In this document: one piece after another, positions 37,691 to 47,449 of the stretch
How positions within the stretch are numbered: position 1 is the stretch's first letter
Layout: each line of letters opens with the position of its first letter
NCBI GenBank assembly: GCA_963745945.1
Contig: CAVUZG010000004.1
Location: forward strand, 744,001-808,000
From: DATFVA01 sp963745945
Lineage (GTDB): Bacteria > Bacteroidota > Ignavibacteria > Ignavibacteriales > Ignavibacteriaceae
Direction: 5' to 3'
DNA: 64,000 bases
Program-made: the position numbers and the translations under genes
Notes under the pieces: generated by a model
The model's database searches: none
Told to the model about the DNA's origin: nothing
Seen by the model: only the letters and a program-made list of their open reading frames with translations

Positions 37691-38707
37691 TCAACAGACC
37701 TTATTAAAAATATTAAGAACCGTTTTGCCGAATTTTGCTAATTCCAGTTCAATTTCCTGATGGTTCTGATCAACAAACAAACCATTTAAATCAGAAATAT
37801 ATTTTTCTACAATTAAACAATCCTTTGATAATCCCTCCCTCAAATTCTTTTTTAAGTAACCGAGGGCGCGTACTTCAGATTTCACTGTAAACGCATTTTC
37901 TTTTATTGAAATAAGTTTTTCTAACTTCTTCTCGACTGCAGACTCTCTTTGAAAATCAGAAAGAAGTCTTTTGATTTCAATAGCTCTTTCGTTATCCAGA
38001 TTTGATGCCAAGACAGTTTCATTAATTCTTTCTAATGATTCTATAAAACTGTTTTGGTTTATTTGCAAAAGGCTTTCTGCAGTATTTAAAAAGGAAGAAT
38101 AAAAATATTCCGCTATTTCTTTTTCGGAGCGATTATATATTTCATCCCTTATCGTGAAAATATTTTTCCTGTTTTTAACCAGGTTTCTCAGTTGTAAAGC
38201 AAAAATATATTTCGCACGAAAAAATCTTATAAGATATTTTATATCCTCAATGTCGTTTTCACCCGTTAAAGAATTTTTTATCGTCTCTTCTATAGATAAT
38301 TCAATTAATTCATCCGATGTAGTTTCATCAATAGGCTGAAAATTTGCATCAAGACCTGCTTCGACAGGGAATTGCTTCAGAATATCTATACAGAAGGAGT
38401 GAATAGTTGAAATGTTGGCAGATACCAGCTGTCTCCTGATTCTGCTTAAGAGTTTTTTCTCTTCTTCGTCCTGTGATTCGCTAAATCTTTTTCCAACCTG
38501 ACCAGCAATCTTTTTATAAAGTTCACTGGCGGCTTTATCAGTAAAAGTAATCGCCGCTATTTTTCTTAACGATCCGTTTTCCGAAAGTGCAATTTCAATA
38601 TATCGGCGGGAAAGCACAAAAGTTTTACCGGAACCTGCATTTGCGGTAAGCGAAATATGCTGCTCAAAATCAAGCGCTTTTTGCTGATGTGCGGTGAGTA
38701 AATCCAT
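37691..38707 (-). CDS. AddA/UvrD-like helicase-nuclease, N-terminal part (frame-disrupted gene)
   Basis: A 338-residue frame with the Q motif and Walker A (LTAHQQKALD, LTANAGSGKTFVLSRRY) and motif Ia (AAITFTDKAASELYKKI). It ends abruptly at KTVLNIFNKVC. Deleting one T of the T5 run (A5 at 37706-37710 on the plus strand) gives KTVLNILIRSVEKYNL and joins it to the 842-residue frame, restoring a protein of about 1200 residues. This single indel is either a base-calling error or a real mutation. No addB-like partner gene is adjacent. Confidence 0.87.
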   Translation of the reverse strand: MDLLTAHQQKALDFEQHISLTANAGSGKTFVLSRRYIEIALSENGSLRKIAAITFTDKAASELYKKIAGQVGKRFSESQDEEEKKLLSRIRRQLVSANISTIHSFCIDILKQFPVEAGLDANFQPIDETTSDELIELSIEETIKNSLTGENDIEDIKYLIRFFRAKYIFALQLRNLVKNRKNIFTIRDEIYNRSEKEIAEYFYSSFLNTAESLLQINQNSFIESLERINETVLASNLDNERAIEIKRLLSDFQRESAVEKKLEKLISIKENAFTVKSEVRALGYLKKNLREGLSKDCLIVEKYISDLNGLFVDQNHQEIELELAKFGKTVLNIFNKVC

Positions 38708-38726
38708 TAATTAATATTTTTTCTAT

Positions 38727-41700
38727 TTATTTTTTATGCGGAAACGATATTCTGAATTTTGTCCCTTTTTCTTTTTTGTCTGTCAGGGAGATATTTCCGC
38801 CTATTCCTTCAATAAATCTCTTTGAAAGTTTTAAACCTATTCCCATACCTTTTTCTTTAGTTGTATAACCGGGATCAAAAATTTTCTGACGATGCTTTTC
38901 ATCTACTCCTTTACCATCATCATCCAGTATAAGTGTATAATATTCTTCATCACTTTTAAGCAGAATATTCAGGTGTTCTGCTTCCGCCTGAATTGAATTT
39001 CTTACCATATTAATGATTAGTCTGCGCAGCTGAAATTTATCAGTTTCAACAACAGCCTCGTCCGGATCAGATGAAAAATTAATTTCAACATTTTCCTCCA
39101 CAAAAAGATCAAGCGCATCTTTTATTACCGGGATAATATCCATTGTTTCCATTTTGAAATTTGGCATCCGTGCAAAGCGTGAGAATTCAGATGCGATTAC
39201 GTTCAGGTTATCAATCTGATTAAGAACCGTTTTGGATACTTTTTCAAAAATTTCATCGAAGTTTTTATTTTTATCTTTATAAGAAATAATTAATTGCTGC
39301 ACTGCAAGCTTCATTGGTGTGAGCGGATTTTTAATTTCGTGAGCAACCTGTTTTGCCATCTCCTTCCATGCATTTTCTCTTTCAAGTTCTGCCATTTCTA
39401 TTTCATTTCTTTTTAATTCCTGTGTCATTAAATTGAAACCTTCCAACAGCTCTTTGATTTCCCCTCTTTCATTTAAATCAAGCTGAACGTTCAGATCACC
39501 ATGGGCAACAGAATCTGTTGCTTTCGTGAGCCGTCTTATCGGTGATGAGATTTTATTTGCAAGAAGTGTACTGATAATTATAATCAGCAGAGTAGCAAAG
39601 GAATATATTCCAAATAAAAATACATCTACATCAATTGGTGAAAAACCGAGATGTACCTTATTAAAGGCATCATTTACTCCGAGTATAAAATCGTTTCCAT
39701 TTATAGATATTTTTTTATAGAATGAATCATAAGTATAATCTTCAATTTTTTCATTGGTAAGATATTCACGATAACTAAGGTAATTAAGATGATAATAAAC
39801 ATCGGAATCCAGTTTTTTATTGAATAATCCTGCTTCATAAAACTGGTTCCGTGAACTGTAAACCTGGTTTGTGTTATCATAAACGGAAAATGAAATTCTT
39901 AATTCTCTGCCGGCATTGGCAAACGCCTGCTCGAAAGATTTTTCACCATTATTATCAACCTGTGAGCGAACATGATTTTCAATATAATTCGACCGCTCGT
40001 TCAATTCATTAAAAATAGCAGTCTGGCTTCTGTCTGAAACAATCTGCCTGTTATAGATTGCGAGAATAATTACCGGAATAATAGAAATGATCAGGAATGC
40101 AATAAGAAGCTGGGTTCTGAAACTGTACTTAAATTGCGAGAGGTCAATAAGGAAAAAAATAATGAATAACAGAAGTATAAAGATACTGTGGACTAAAAAT
40201 ATTTTGAAAAAATTAAACAGGTTCCAGCTAATATGTTTTTCAACTACTGAAACCGAGGTTATTATTTCATTTCCATCTTCATTGGTCTTTAATACATAAG
40301 TAATATAATTTTCGCCGTTAAGACTTGTGGTCATCCAGGCTTCATTATCCTGCGAAAGTTTCGCCTTAATTATCGGTTCAACCTGATCGCGTGAAGGATA
40401 GATATCACCATATACCTGGAAAAGTTTTGAATTCCTGAATTCAAAAATTTTAAGCTGGCGAAGATCGAGAACAGAATTTATAATATTCTTTTTCGATTCG
40501 AGAAAATCAGGAATATTTCTGGCTCCCCAGTTCTGTAGAGTGAAATTTAAAACGGCAGCAATATATCCTGAAACAATACCGCGTTCTTTTACCGGAATAA
40601 TCCCGACAAATATTTTTCCAGTAGGTCTTTCGGAATCCGCTTCAACAATTTTTGCTTGATCACCCGAATAAAAATTGAGCTGAGATGGAATTTTAAAATT
40701 ACTTCTGATTCCTATTCCAAATTTTCCAACCTGCTTCATATTTTTATCAAAAATTAGCACAGCAGAATTCATTGATTCACGCTGAAGCGAACTGTTGCTC
40801 CATATAATAAATGCTATTGAACTGAAATTAGTATTGTGCATGTAAAATGAATTAACCACTTCAGCATTTTTAAGCGAACTGGTCAGGGTTTCATTCAGCA
40901 GAAAATGAAGAAGGTTATCGTCAGGACGATTTATTTCAAGAGCGCTTGTTTTTAGTGATTCTTTTTCAAGCTGAAGATTAAAAAAGTTTAGTAATGTTAT
41001 AGTTATTACAGACGCTGCAAGAGTAGCATAAATAAAATTGTACAGTGATTTTAATCTTCTAAACAGAATATTGTAGAGAACAATGAATACGAGCAAGACA
41101 AATATGAAGCTTAAAGTATAATTTATAAGAGGTTCTTTCTGGAGATAAATGAAAAGAAACCCGGTAAACTCAAATACTAAAAAACTGTAAAAGAAAAATT
41201 TCTTCCTGGTTTTATCTTCATCAGCCGGAACTGTTGAAAATAGCAGAAGGAAATATGAAAGGATGAAGAGAATAATTGTAAGTCCCATCATTAAAATGGC
41301 CAGGTTCATTATAAGAAAAATAAAATCCGGAATTAGATTAGCTTCCTGAAAATATCGAAGTGTGGAATCAAAAATAACGCTTTTCATCGATGCAAATAAA
41401 CCGCGGAATGTAATGAGGAATAGAAGTGCAAAGGGAATAAATGATATGGCAAAGAATGAAATTCTTTTATACTTGGTTGATTCCGGGTCTCTCATAAAAT
41501 CAATTACGTACAGATAAGTACGGATACTGATTATGAGTATGAAAACGGAAGATATTAAAAGCTCGACCGGAGATTTAACAATTCCCCAGGCAAATGCAGA
41601 GGAAAAATTCGCAGGATCAACTAATGGTCCCTCAAGCGAATTGGATGGGAAACCAACTATATAAATTACCACTCTGAAAACAGCACAATAAGCAATGAAC

Positions 41701-42560
41701 AGTAACAAACGAACGGACCGGTATTTTATCGATTTAAATTCTTTCCTGAATCCGAAGGCAATAAAAAATAAAGCTATTGCAATTAATACAGATTGTAATT
41801 CATTTGTCTGATGCTGGATTATGTTTATATAGGTGTCAAGCCCCGGTTTCAGAAAACTAACAGAACCGATTTTACTCCCCTTATTATTAACCAGATCAAA
41901 GGAATATTTCCTTCCGTCCCGGGGTTTTGGAGTAAACGGATTGTAGTTTACTTCAAACCGCGTTAAAAATTGCTCGGATATCTCTTTTGTAAAATTCAGA
42001 TCTTCATAGTATTGATTCTGAAGGGAATAATCTTTTTCAAGAGGAAGACTTACCAGGTAATAAAACAAATCATTTTCAATTCGCACAGTGTCCGTTACAG
42101 TCAGGTAAGTAACTAAATCACCCTGATAAAAATGTGTCTCTCCCGGAGGATAACTCAATGGGAAAATATCGTCCTGATTAACTGCTATTGTATTATTCCA
42201 GGCAATCATCTTTCCGTTGGGGGCAATTATCTCAACTGAATAACCATAATACATTTTATCATTAACCAAATTGATCAATGCACCGTAGGAAGAATTTCCC
42301 GGACTTAAAGTTGTTTTTAGTTTTCCTCTTAATGCTGTAGAGTTTGTTAGAAGATTACTTTCTTTCTGTTTTAAAACTGAGTTAATTGTTGATTCTATAT
42401 CCTGAATTTTCTCAGTTAATTTATCCGGCCAGTTGTTTTCGGTATAACGAATATAAACCGGGGCAAGAATTCCCGAAACAAGGATGAGGAATACCATAAA
42501 AAAGACGATAGCAAAATACTTCCTATCGCCTTCAAACATTTGAAAAATTTTAGTCGGCAT
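38727..42560 (-). CDS. NtrY-like multi-pass sensor histidine kinase
   Basis: A 1277-residue membrane kinase. It has an N-terminal TM, an extracytoplasmic domain (about 40-245), a block of about seven TM helices (about 250-530), a second extracytoplasmic sensor (about 550-780), more TM segments flanking a third loop, HAMP (SSPIRRLTKATDSVAHGDL), HisKA with His1074 in VAHEIKNPLTPMK and HATPase_c with LDDDGKGVDE and KGMGIGLKLS. The NPLTPMKLA sequence is typical of NtrY. No response regulator gene is adjacent, so the partner is unknown. Its ATG overlaps the DUF4783 stop by one base. Confidence 0.92.
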   Translation of the reverse strand: MPTKIFQMFEGDRKYFAIVFFMVFLILVSGILAPVYIRYTENNWPDKLTEKIQDIESTINSVLKQKESNLLTNSTALRGKLKTTLSPGNSSYGALINLVNDKMYYGYSVEIIAPNGKMIAWNNTIAVNQDDIFPLSYPPGETHFYQGDLVTYLTVTDTVRIENDLFYYLVSLPLEKDYSLQNQYYEDLNFTKEISEQFLTRFEVNYNPFTPKPRDGRKYSFDLVNNKGSKIGSVSFLKPGLDTYINIIQHQTNELQSVLIAIALFFIAFGFRKEFKSIKYRSVRLLLFIAYCAVFRVVIYIVGFPSNSLEGPLVDPANFSSAFAWGIVKSPVELLISSVFILIISIRTYLYVIDFMRDPESTKYKRISFFAISFIPFALLFLITFRGLFASMKSVIFDSTLRYFQEANLIPDFIFLIMNLAILMMGLTIILFILSYFLLLFSTVPADEDKTRKKFFFYSFLVFEFTGFLFIYLQKEPLINYTLSFIFVLLVFIVLYNILFRRLKSLYNFIYATLAASVITITLLNFFNLQLEKESLKTSALEINRPDDNLLHFLLNETLTSSLKNAEVVNSFYMHNTNFSSIAFIIWSNSSLQRESMNSAVLIFDKNMKQVGKFGIGIRSNFKIPSQLNFYSGDQAKIVEADSERPTGKIFVGIIPVKERGIVSGYIAAVLNFTLQNWGARNIPDFLESKKNIINSVLDLRQLKIFEFRNSKLFQVYGDIYPSRDQVEPIIKAKLSQDNEAWMTTSLNGENYITYVLKTNEDGNEIITSVSVVEKHISWNLFNFFKIFLVHSIFILLLFIIFFLIDLSQFKYSFRTQLLIAFLIISIIPVIILAIYNRQIVSDRSQTAIFNELNERSNYIENHVRSQVDNNGEKSFEQAFANAGRELRISFSVYDNTNQVYSSRNQFYEAGLFNKKLDSDVYYHLNYLSYREYLTNEKIEDYTYDSFYKKISINGNDFILGVNDAFNKVHLGFSPIDVDVFLFGIYSFATLLIIIISTLLANKISSPIRRLTKATDSVAHGDLNVQLDLNERGEIKELLEGFNLMTQELKRNEIEMAELERENAWKEMAKQVAHEIKNPLTPMKLAVQQLIISYKDKNKNFDEIFEKVSKTVLNQIDNLNVIASEFSRFARMPNFKMETMDIIPVIKDALDLFVEENVEINFSSDPDEAVVETDKFQLRRLIINMVRNSIQAEAEHLNILLKSDEEYYTLILDDDGKGVDEKHRQKIFDPGYTTKEKGMGIGLKLSKRFIEGIGGNISLTDKKEKGTKFRISFPHKK

Positions 42561-43006
42561 TAATTAATTGTTATCTGTGTAATCTTCCAGTTTTTTCCTG
42601 TTTTCTTTAAGGCTATATAAACCTGCGCCAGATCCCGTTTCCCTCTGTAATTAAACTGGTATTCACCGGTAGCATAAGGATTATTTGAACCGGGTTGAAT
42701 ATTATCAAATCTGAATCCAGTTACACGGTAAACCTTAAAGAAATCCTCAAGTACATAATAAGCCTGGTTGGAACTGTAATACCCGCTGATTCCGTTAGAT
42801 AAACTTAAATAGGTCTGAGAGGAGAAGTACCTGGCGATTGATTCAACGTCCTTGTTTGCAATTCCTTTTTCAATATCTGAAAAGACTTTTGAACTTTCAT
42901 TCTTCTGGATATTGTTTGCATTACCGTTGAAATTATCCTGCGGGTAAGATGTATTAAAAAAGTTCAGGCAGAGCAGGCTTAATATTATGTAAAAAGTTTT
43001 ATTCAT
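42560..43006 (-). CDS. DUF4783-like exported protein
   Basis: A 148-residue protein with a signal peptide (MNKTFYIILSLLCLNFFNTS) and a compact NTF2-like body: DIEKGIANKDVESIARYFSS, then GYYSSNQAYYVLEDFF, ending KKTGKNWKITQITIN. This matches the small DUF4783 family of Bacteroidota. I chose the ATG at 43006 for the clean signal peptide; an ATG at 43030 would add eight residues. Translationally coupled to the NtrY-like kinase (TAATG). Confidence 0.78.
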   Translation of the reverse strand: MNKTFYIILSLLCLNFFNTSYPQDNFNGNANNIQKNESSKVFSDIEKGIANKDVESIARYFSSQTYLSLSNGISGYYSSNQAYYVLEDFFKVYRVTGFRFDNIQPGSNNPYATGEYQFNYRGKRDLAQVYIALKKTGKNWKITQITIN

Positions 43007-43086
43007 TTTAATAAGCCGCAATTTAATCATTCTTCCAAAGTAAATCTATAAAAACCTTACTACTGCCTGAACTAATTTTGAAACCA

Positions 43087-43917
43087 TCACTTGTTTGCTA
43101 CTTCAACATTTCTTGTCTGCGGTCTGCTTAATTCTTTTCTATCAGCCGGGGCAGATCTCGGTTTCAGCTGACGATTTCCTTCGATTAACTGGAATGACCA
43201 GTCAAATACAATTCTTTCGGGAGTTATATTCGAAACTCTTACTTTTGCATAATGATTATCCCATGTCCAGATTACATAAGTGTGTCCGATTTTTGCAACA
43301 GCATCCTTCGATGGATTCCATCCGGATACAGGAGCATATGGTATATCGTAAATATCCTGTGTAAATCCCATATCCTGTATGTCTGAATCACTGTATACAT
43401 CCAGGTAATATGTTCCCTGGTAATTTTCAAAGTAAAAATCTGTTGACTGATCATCGTAAGGAACTACACTATAATCATTAAACGTGTAACCAGAATTATC
43501 CGGGTAGTGGATATAATCAAAGATTGACTGGTTATAACCTTCAGGTCTTGGTGTTGCATAAATAGCATCATAACTTAATTCACTTTCATTTCCGTTGTAA
43601 TCGTAAGCTGTTACTGCGTAGTAATAAGTAGTTCCGTTCGAAGCATCGTAATCGACAAAATAATTGTCATTTGTAGATCCGATAAGAGTATATTTTCCGT
43701 TATAACTGTAAGCATAATATACGTTGTAACCCGCAAGATCACCTTCATAATTGTTATTCCAGGCAAGATCAACACGCTGATCACCGTTCAAAACAACTAT
43801 TCCTGTAGGTGGAGCGGGTGGAGTATTATCTATCGTAACGAATGAGTCATTTACTCCACAGGAGTAAAGTATAAAAGAGGTTAATAATAAAAACGGGTAA
43901 TAAATTATTTTTTTCAT
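43087..43917 (-). CDS. fibronectin type III lipoprotein
   Basis: A 276-residue lipoprotein (lipobox SFILYSCG) with one fibronectin type III domain (about residues 34-122; PPAPPTGIVVLNGDQRVDLA, TTYYYAVTAYDYNGNES). A Tyr/Asp-rich C-terminal part without a recognised domain follows, then a polar tail (SAPADRKELSRPQTRNVEVA). Probably displayed at the outer membrane or in the periplasm. Monocistronic; no role assigned. Confidence 0.78.
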   Translation of the reverse strand: MKKIIYYPFLLLTSFILYSCGVNDSFVTIDNTPPAPPTGIVVLNGDQRVDLAWNNNYEGDLAGYNVYYAYSYNGKYTLIGSTNDNYFVDYDASNGTTYYYAVTAYDYNGNESELSYDAIYATPRPEGYNQSIFDYIHYPDNSGYTFNDYSVVPYDDQSTDFYFENYQGTYYLDVYSDSDIQDMGFTQDIYDIPYAPVSGWNPSKDAVAKIGHTYVIWTWDNHYAKVRVSNITPERIVFDWSFQLIEGNRQLKPRSAPADRKELSRPQTRNVEVANK

Positions 43918-44082
43918 GGCGTTTATCCTGATGTTTTACGATAAGAGTTAACCAAGTTAGGTGCCACGATAAAAAGGCTTAAACAAGTGAATTTCAAAGG
44001 TTTTGGGATAAATTGGTGTACATTATATTATACATAAAAGTATACTCAAAAGATTTGATAACTCAGCAGGATAAACGTAGTT
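43918..44082. other. non-coding stretch ahead of the palindrome patch
   Basis: Together with the palindrome cluster this gives 381 bp without a gene between two minus-strand genes. The first 165 bp should hold the promoter of the fibronectin-III lipoprotein gene (minus strand). Nothing distinctive is seen. Confidence 0.5.
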
Positions 44083-44291
44083 CAGGACTGCAGTCCTGAG
44101 ATGGTTGCTCTTGCTCAATTCTGGAGAATTGAGCTACGCGCGATACGATGAGACTTAACTCGGGACTCCAGTCCCGATATTGCTTCTTTGGTTCAACTCT
44201 GGAGAGCTGATGTACGGACAGGAAGAAACGTAACTCAGGACTCCAGTCCTGAGATTACAGCTTTGGCTCAGCTCAGGAGAGCTGAACTACA
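44083..44291. repeat. cluster of three REP-like double-palindrome units
   Basis: Three tandem units of about 75-80 bp. Each has a first palindrome (CAGGACTGCAGTCCTG at 44083, CGGGACTCCAGTCCCG at 44161, CTCAGGACTCCAGTCCTGAG at 44234), a spacer, and a second dyad (perfect at 44113-44134, GCTCAATTCT / AGAATTGAGC; degenerate in units 2 and 3). Units end in similar GAGCTAC-GCGC-like tails. The layout resembles bacterial REP/BIME elements. They lie downstream of the DUF4249 gene and may also end or stabilise its mRNA. Confidence 0.8.
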
Positions 44292-44298
44292 CGCTAGG

Positions 44299-45111
44299 TT
44301 AAAATACTTTTACATAAAAATCGGATTTCCCGATAAACATTCCGATTCCATCCCCTTCTACATTCCACCTGAGATTTATACCTGACTGACTGAAGATATT
44401 GGTACTCGCATTGTTTGCATCCTGGGTGAGGAAGAAATTATAAAATGCTTCATCAAATGCATGAATACGTATATAAAAATAATTATGCCAGGTGGCATAT
44501 AATGAATCTGGAATATTGCGGGTCTTTAACGTAAGACGATTATTAAGATCTTTGTCTGATTCTCTCTGGAGTACAGGAATAACATCATCTTCTGTATGGT
44601 ACCCGCTTTGTGGATCAAGGATAACCCATGTTGCACCGTAAACAGCGCCAGTCCGTGGAGTAAGTAATCCCTGGATATAATGAACAGTATCCCCGTTTTC
44701 ATTAACATCAGCTACTATTTTTCCGTTTTGAAATGTTGTTGTAAATGGAACTCTTGTATCCCCTGATAATGATTTTCCATTCCATTCAGCGAATAATTTA
44801 TACTCTTCCCCGTTCTGAGCAATCATGCTTGAGGTTTTATAATTTCCGTTTCCTATGTAATGCAGAGTATCTACAATATCATTATGCATTACATAAGCAG
44901 AGACATCTTTAAGCTGTGCTTCTGTTGAATCGAATGGCTGATCCAAAGGCAGTGTTTTTTCAAATGATACTTCAATCGGATTTCCGGCTACAAGTAAACC
45001 TCTTACCACAAGTCTCTCCTGGTATGTAAGGTCATTCTCAACAACCGCATCTTCGCAGGAATAAATAATCAGCAAGCCTGCAATAAGAAAATATTTCATC
45101 AACTTCTTCAT
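44299..45111 (-). CDS. DUF4249 family lipoprotein
   Basis: A 270-residue lipoprotein (lipobox GLLIIYSCED) with the DUF4249 pattern: ERLVVRGLLVAGNPIEVSFE, then KLFAEWNGKSLSGDTRVP, and a C-terminal part ending GMFIGKSDFYVKVF. In Bacteroidota this family is encoded beside a TonB-dependent receptor, as here (2 bp behind the receptor fragment), and is thought to act with it at the outer membrane. Substrate unknown. Confidence 0.88.
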   Translation of the reverse strand: MKKLMKYFLIAGLLIIYSCEDAVVENDLTYQERLVVRGLLVAGNPIEVSFEKTLPLDQPFDSTEAQLKDVSAYVMHNDIVDTLHYIGNGNYKTSSMIAQNGEEYKLFAEWNGKSLSGDTRVPFTTTFQNGKIVADVNENGDTVHYIQGLLTPRTGAVYGATWVILDPQSGYHTEDDVIPVLQRESDKDLNNRLTLKTRNIPDSLYATWHNYFYIRIHAFDEAFYNFFLTQDANNASTNIFSQSGINLRWNVEGDGIGMFIGKSDFYVKVF

Positions 45112-45113
45112 TA

Positions 45114-45599
45114 TTAAAAATCCACTGTTAAACTAAGTGATGGAAAAACCGGGAAAAGAGTAAACTGCTTTAGCTGGGGAGTTGTTGTTCCGGTCGCCTG
45201 GGATGAATTGAACACAACGTATCTTGCAAACGGGTTCTGCCTGTTATAAACATTATAAACACTCATCGTTAATTTCAAAGGCAGCCCGCTCCATCTGAAA
45301 CTATAAGAGGCGCTCACATCAAGTTTGTGAAATGCAGGGAGCCGGTATTCATTGATATGCTTGTAATCCAGAAAGATTTGTGGCGATCCTTCATTACCTG
45401 AATAAACTCCAGGAAAATAATACTGACCAATCGGCATAGTGTAAGCCTGTCCGGTTGCATAACTCCATGTGGCACCAAATTCCCAATTATCTCCTGCTTT
45501 ATAAGTAAGGACAATTGAAACATCATGCCTTCTGTCATATCTCGGGTAAAATGGTTTGCCATCATTTATGTCGTCAAAATATCTTCTTGTCCATGACAA
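45114..45599 (-). CDS. TonB-dependent receptor, C-terminal part (frame-disrupted gene)
   Basis: A 161-residue frame holding the last barrel strands of the receptor: PRYDRRHDVSIVLTYKAGDN, LKLTMSVYNVYNRQNPF, and a final strand ending VFPSLSLTVDF with the usual terminal aromatic. The frame is open further upstream (LNKRAGDFNGWIGYTLSWT), directly continuing the 602-residue fragment. Inserting one T into the TTTT run near 45644-45647 rejoins both parts as GVEFFLNKRAGDF. Confidence 0.88.
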   Translation of the reverse strand: MSWTRRYFDDINDGKPFYPRYDRRHDVSIVLTYKAGDNWEFGATWSYATGQAYTMPIGQYYFPGVYSGNEGSPQIFLDYKHINEYRLPAFHKLDVSASYSFRWSGLPLKLTMSVYNVYNRQNPFARYVVFNSSQATGTTTPQLKQFTLFPVFPSLSLTVDF

Positions 45600-45640
45600 A
45601 GTATAACCGATCCAGCCGTTAAAATCTCCTGCTCTTTTAT

Positions 45641-47449
45641 TTAAAAGAATTCTACGCCGTAAGCATCACCTCTCCCCTGTGCAAACTGTTCATCAATCGG
45701 AGCTTCAAAAGTGAACGTCGCTGTATCAGAATACTCGTAAAGATTTTTCATATTTCTGTAATAACCTTCCAGTGAAACAAGATATTCTCTTTTGTTGAAT
45801 TCATATTCCAGTCCGAACACACCCTGCATTGATCTGCCCGGTTCAACGTGCGGGGTAGAGGGAAACCAGATATCTGTTGGGAGCACTACATCGTTACGTG
45901 TTATTAAATGAAGAAACTGATCAGCGGTAGCAAAAGCACCTTTAATAAAAAAGTTTTCTGTTAAAGCATAAGTTGTTGAGATCCTTGGTTCAATCCTGAA
46001 ATACCTTGCATCGGGAAGATAATAAAACCTCACACCTGCGTTACCAGTCCAAAGCGGGTTTACCTCAAATACATCTTCAACATAACCGCCAATCTCTGTT
46101 GAAGTGAATTTATTCAGAAAACGTTCATCCTGACTGACAAGAGGATTAAAGTAATTATTATTAACCAGTTCAAAATTATGAAGAATTACTTCTATTCCAT
46201 TTTTTACTGTGTGTTTTTCATTACTGAAGTATTGACCATCAACCTTGAAGCTGAAATCTTTGATGGAAGATTTTGAGAAAAAATCATTTTTAAATGCGTC
46301 GGGATTTTTATCCGTAATAAGAGTATTAAAACTATAGCCTGTATAATTGAGTGCAACATTTGTAAACTTTTTTTCCCTGCTCAAACTTAACCACGCCAGG
46401 TGAACTGTAGAGTTGTTCCAGTTAATATTATAACCGGCATCTTCACTTTTCTTCTGGTTGTATAGTTTATCATTTGTATAAAAGCCGCTGAATGTAAGTC
46501 TGTCTGTTTCAGAAACGCGGTAATCGAACTTGCCGTTCATATCATAAAAATTATAGAGCGGAATATTTTTTGCTTTTGGAATTTGTTTAAGCAGGGCATC
46601 CATATAAAGTACTCTGCCGGATATAAGGAAAGAAGATTCTTTCCCAATCGGACCTTCAAGAGTTAACCGGGAGCTAATTGTTCCGATACCTGCCTTGCCT
46701 TTAAAATTATCCTTTGAACCTTCTTTTAATGTAATATCGAGAACGCTTGAAAGTCTTCCTCCATATTCTGCAGGATAAGCACCTTTAACAAGCCTGATAT
46801 CATTTATTGCATCAGAATTAAATGTGCTTGCAAATCCTCCAAGATGAAAAGGATTATAAACAATTACACCATCTATTAATGTGAGAGTCTGATCGGGTGA
46901 ACCGCCTCGAATGTAAAGACCGTTTGAAAGTTCGTTTGAAGTTGTAACACCAGGAAGTAGTGTTAAAGCTCTGAATACATCTACTTCACCTGTTAACGAC
47001 GGAAGTTTCTCAATGAATGCGGGAGAAATATCTATAGTGCTTATTGTTCTGAAGGTATCGCGCCTCGCTTCAATTAAAACCTGGTCAAGATTTATGTGTG
47101 TAGATTTCAATGAAAAATCAAACTCGATTGAATTTTTATTGCCGGGAATATTTACTGCAAATTTTTTGGGTTCATAACTGATGTAGGAAGCGAAAAGCCA
47201 GTATTCTCCTTTTGTTATTCCGGGTAGATTATATTTCCCTGATTTATCTGTTGCGGCTCCGGCGACCGGTGAAGTACTTTTTATACTGTCTTTATAAATA
47301 AGAACATTCACACCGATTAGCGGGCTTCCTGTTTCAGAATCTGTTACTTTACCGAAAATTCTTCCGGTTGATTGAGGATAATTTTGCGCAGATATTATTA
47401 TTGCAAAAAGAATTATAAGAAATAAAAAATGGTACCCTGAACTTTTCAA
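45641..47449 (-). CDS. TonB-dependent receptor, N-terminal part (frame-disrupted gene)
   Basis: A 602-residue frame with a Sec signal, a carboxypeptidase-D-like regulatory domain (about 28-120; GRIFGKVTDSETGSPLIGVN), a plug domain (about 125-225; GEVDVFRALTLLPGVTTSNE, LYIRGGSPDQTLTLIDG) and most of the beta-barrel. It stops at GDAYGVEFF where a single T appears to be missing. With the next fragment it makes a receptor of about 777 residues. It would import a nutrient with the TonB complex and the DUF4249 partner. Confidence 0.9.
   Translation of the reverse strand: MKSSGYHFLFLIILFAIIISAQNYPQSTGRIFGKVTDSETGSPLIGVNVLIYKDSIKSTSPVAGAATDKSGKYNLPGITKGEYWLFASYISYEPKKFAVNIPGNKNSIEFDFSLKSTHINLDQVLIEARRDTFRTISTIDISPAFIEKLPSLTGEVDVFRALTLLPGVTTSNELSNGLYIRGGSPDQTLTLIDGVIVYNPFHLGGFASTFNSDAINDIRLVKGAYPAEYGGRLSSVLDITLKEGSKDNFKGKAGIGTISSRLTLEGPIGKESSFLISGRVLYMDALLKQIPKAKNIPLYNFYDMNGKFDYRVSETDRLTFSGFYTNDKLYNQKKSEDAGYNINWNNSTVHLAWLSLSREKKFTNVALNYTGYSFNTLITDKNPDAFKNDFFSKSSIKDFSFKVDGQYFSNEKHTVKNGIEVILHNFELVNNNYFNPLVSQDERFLNKFTSTEIGGYVEDVFEVNPLWTGNAGVRFYYLPDARYFRIEPRISTTYALTENFFIKGAFATADQFLHLITRNDVVLPTDIWFPSTPHVEPGRSMQGVFGLEYEFNKREYLVSLEGYYRNMKNLYEYSDTATFTFEAPIDEQFAQGRGDAYGVEFF

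Noticed and set aside
44188..44385. 65-codon plus-strand frame over the REP-like patch
   Set aside because: It runs through palindromic repeats and into the antisense of the DUF4249 gene; no ribosome site.
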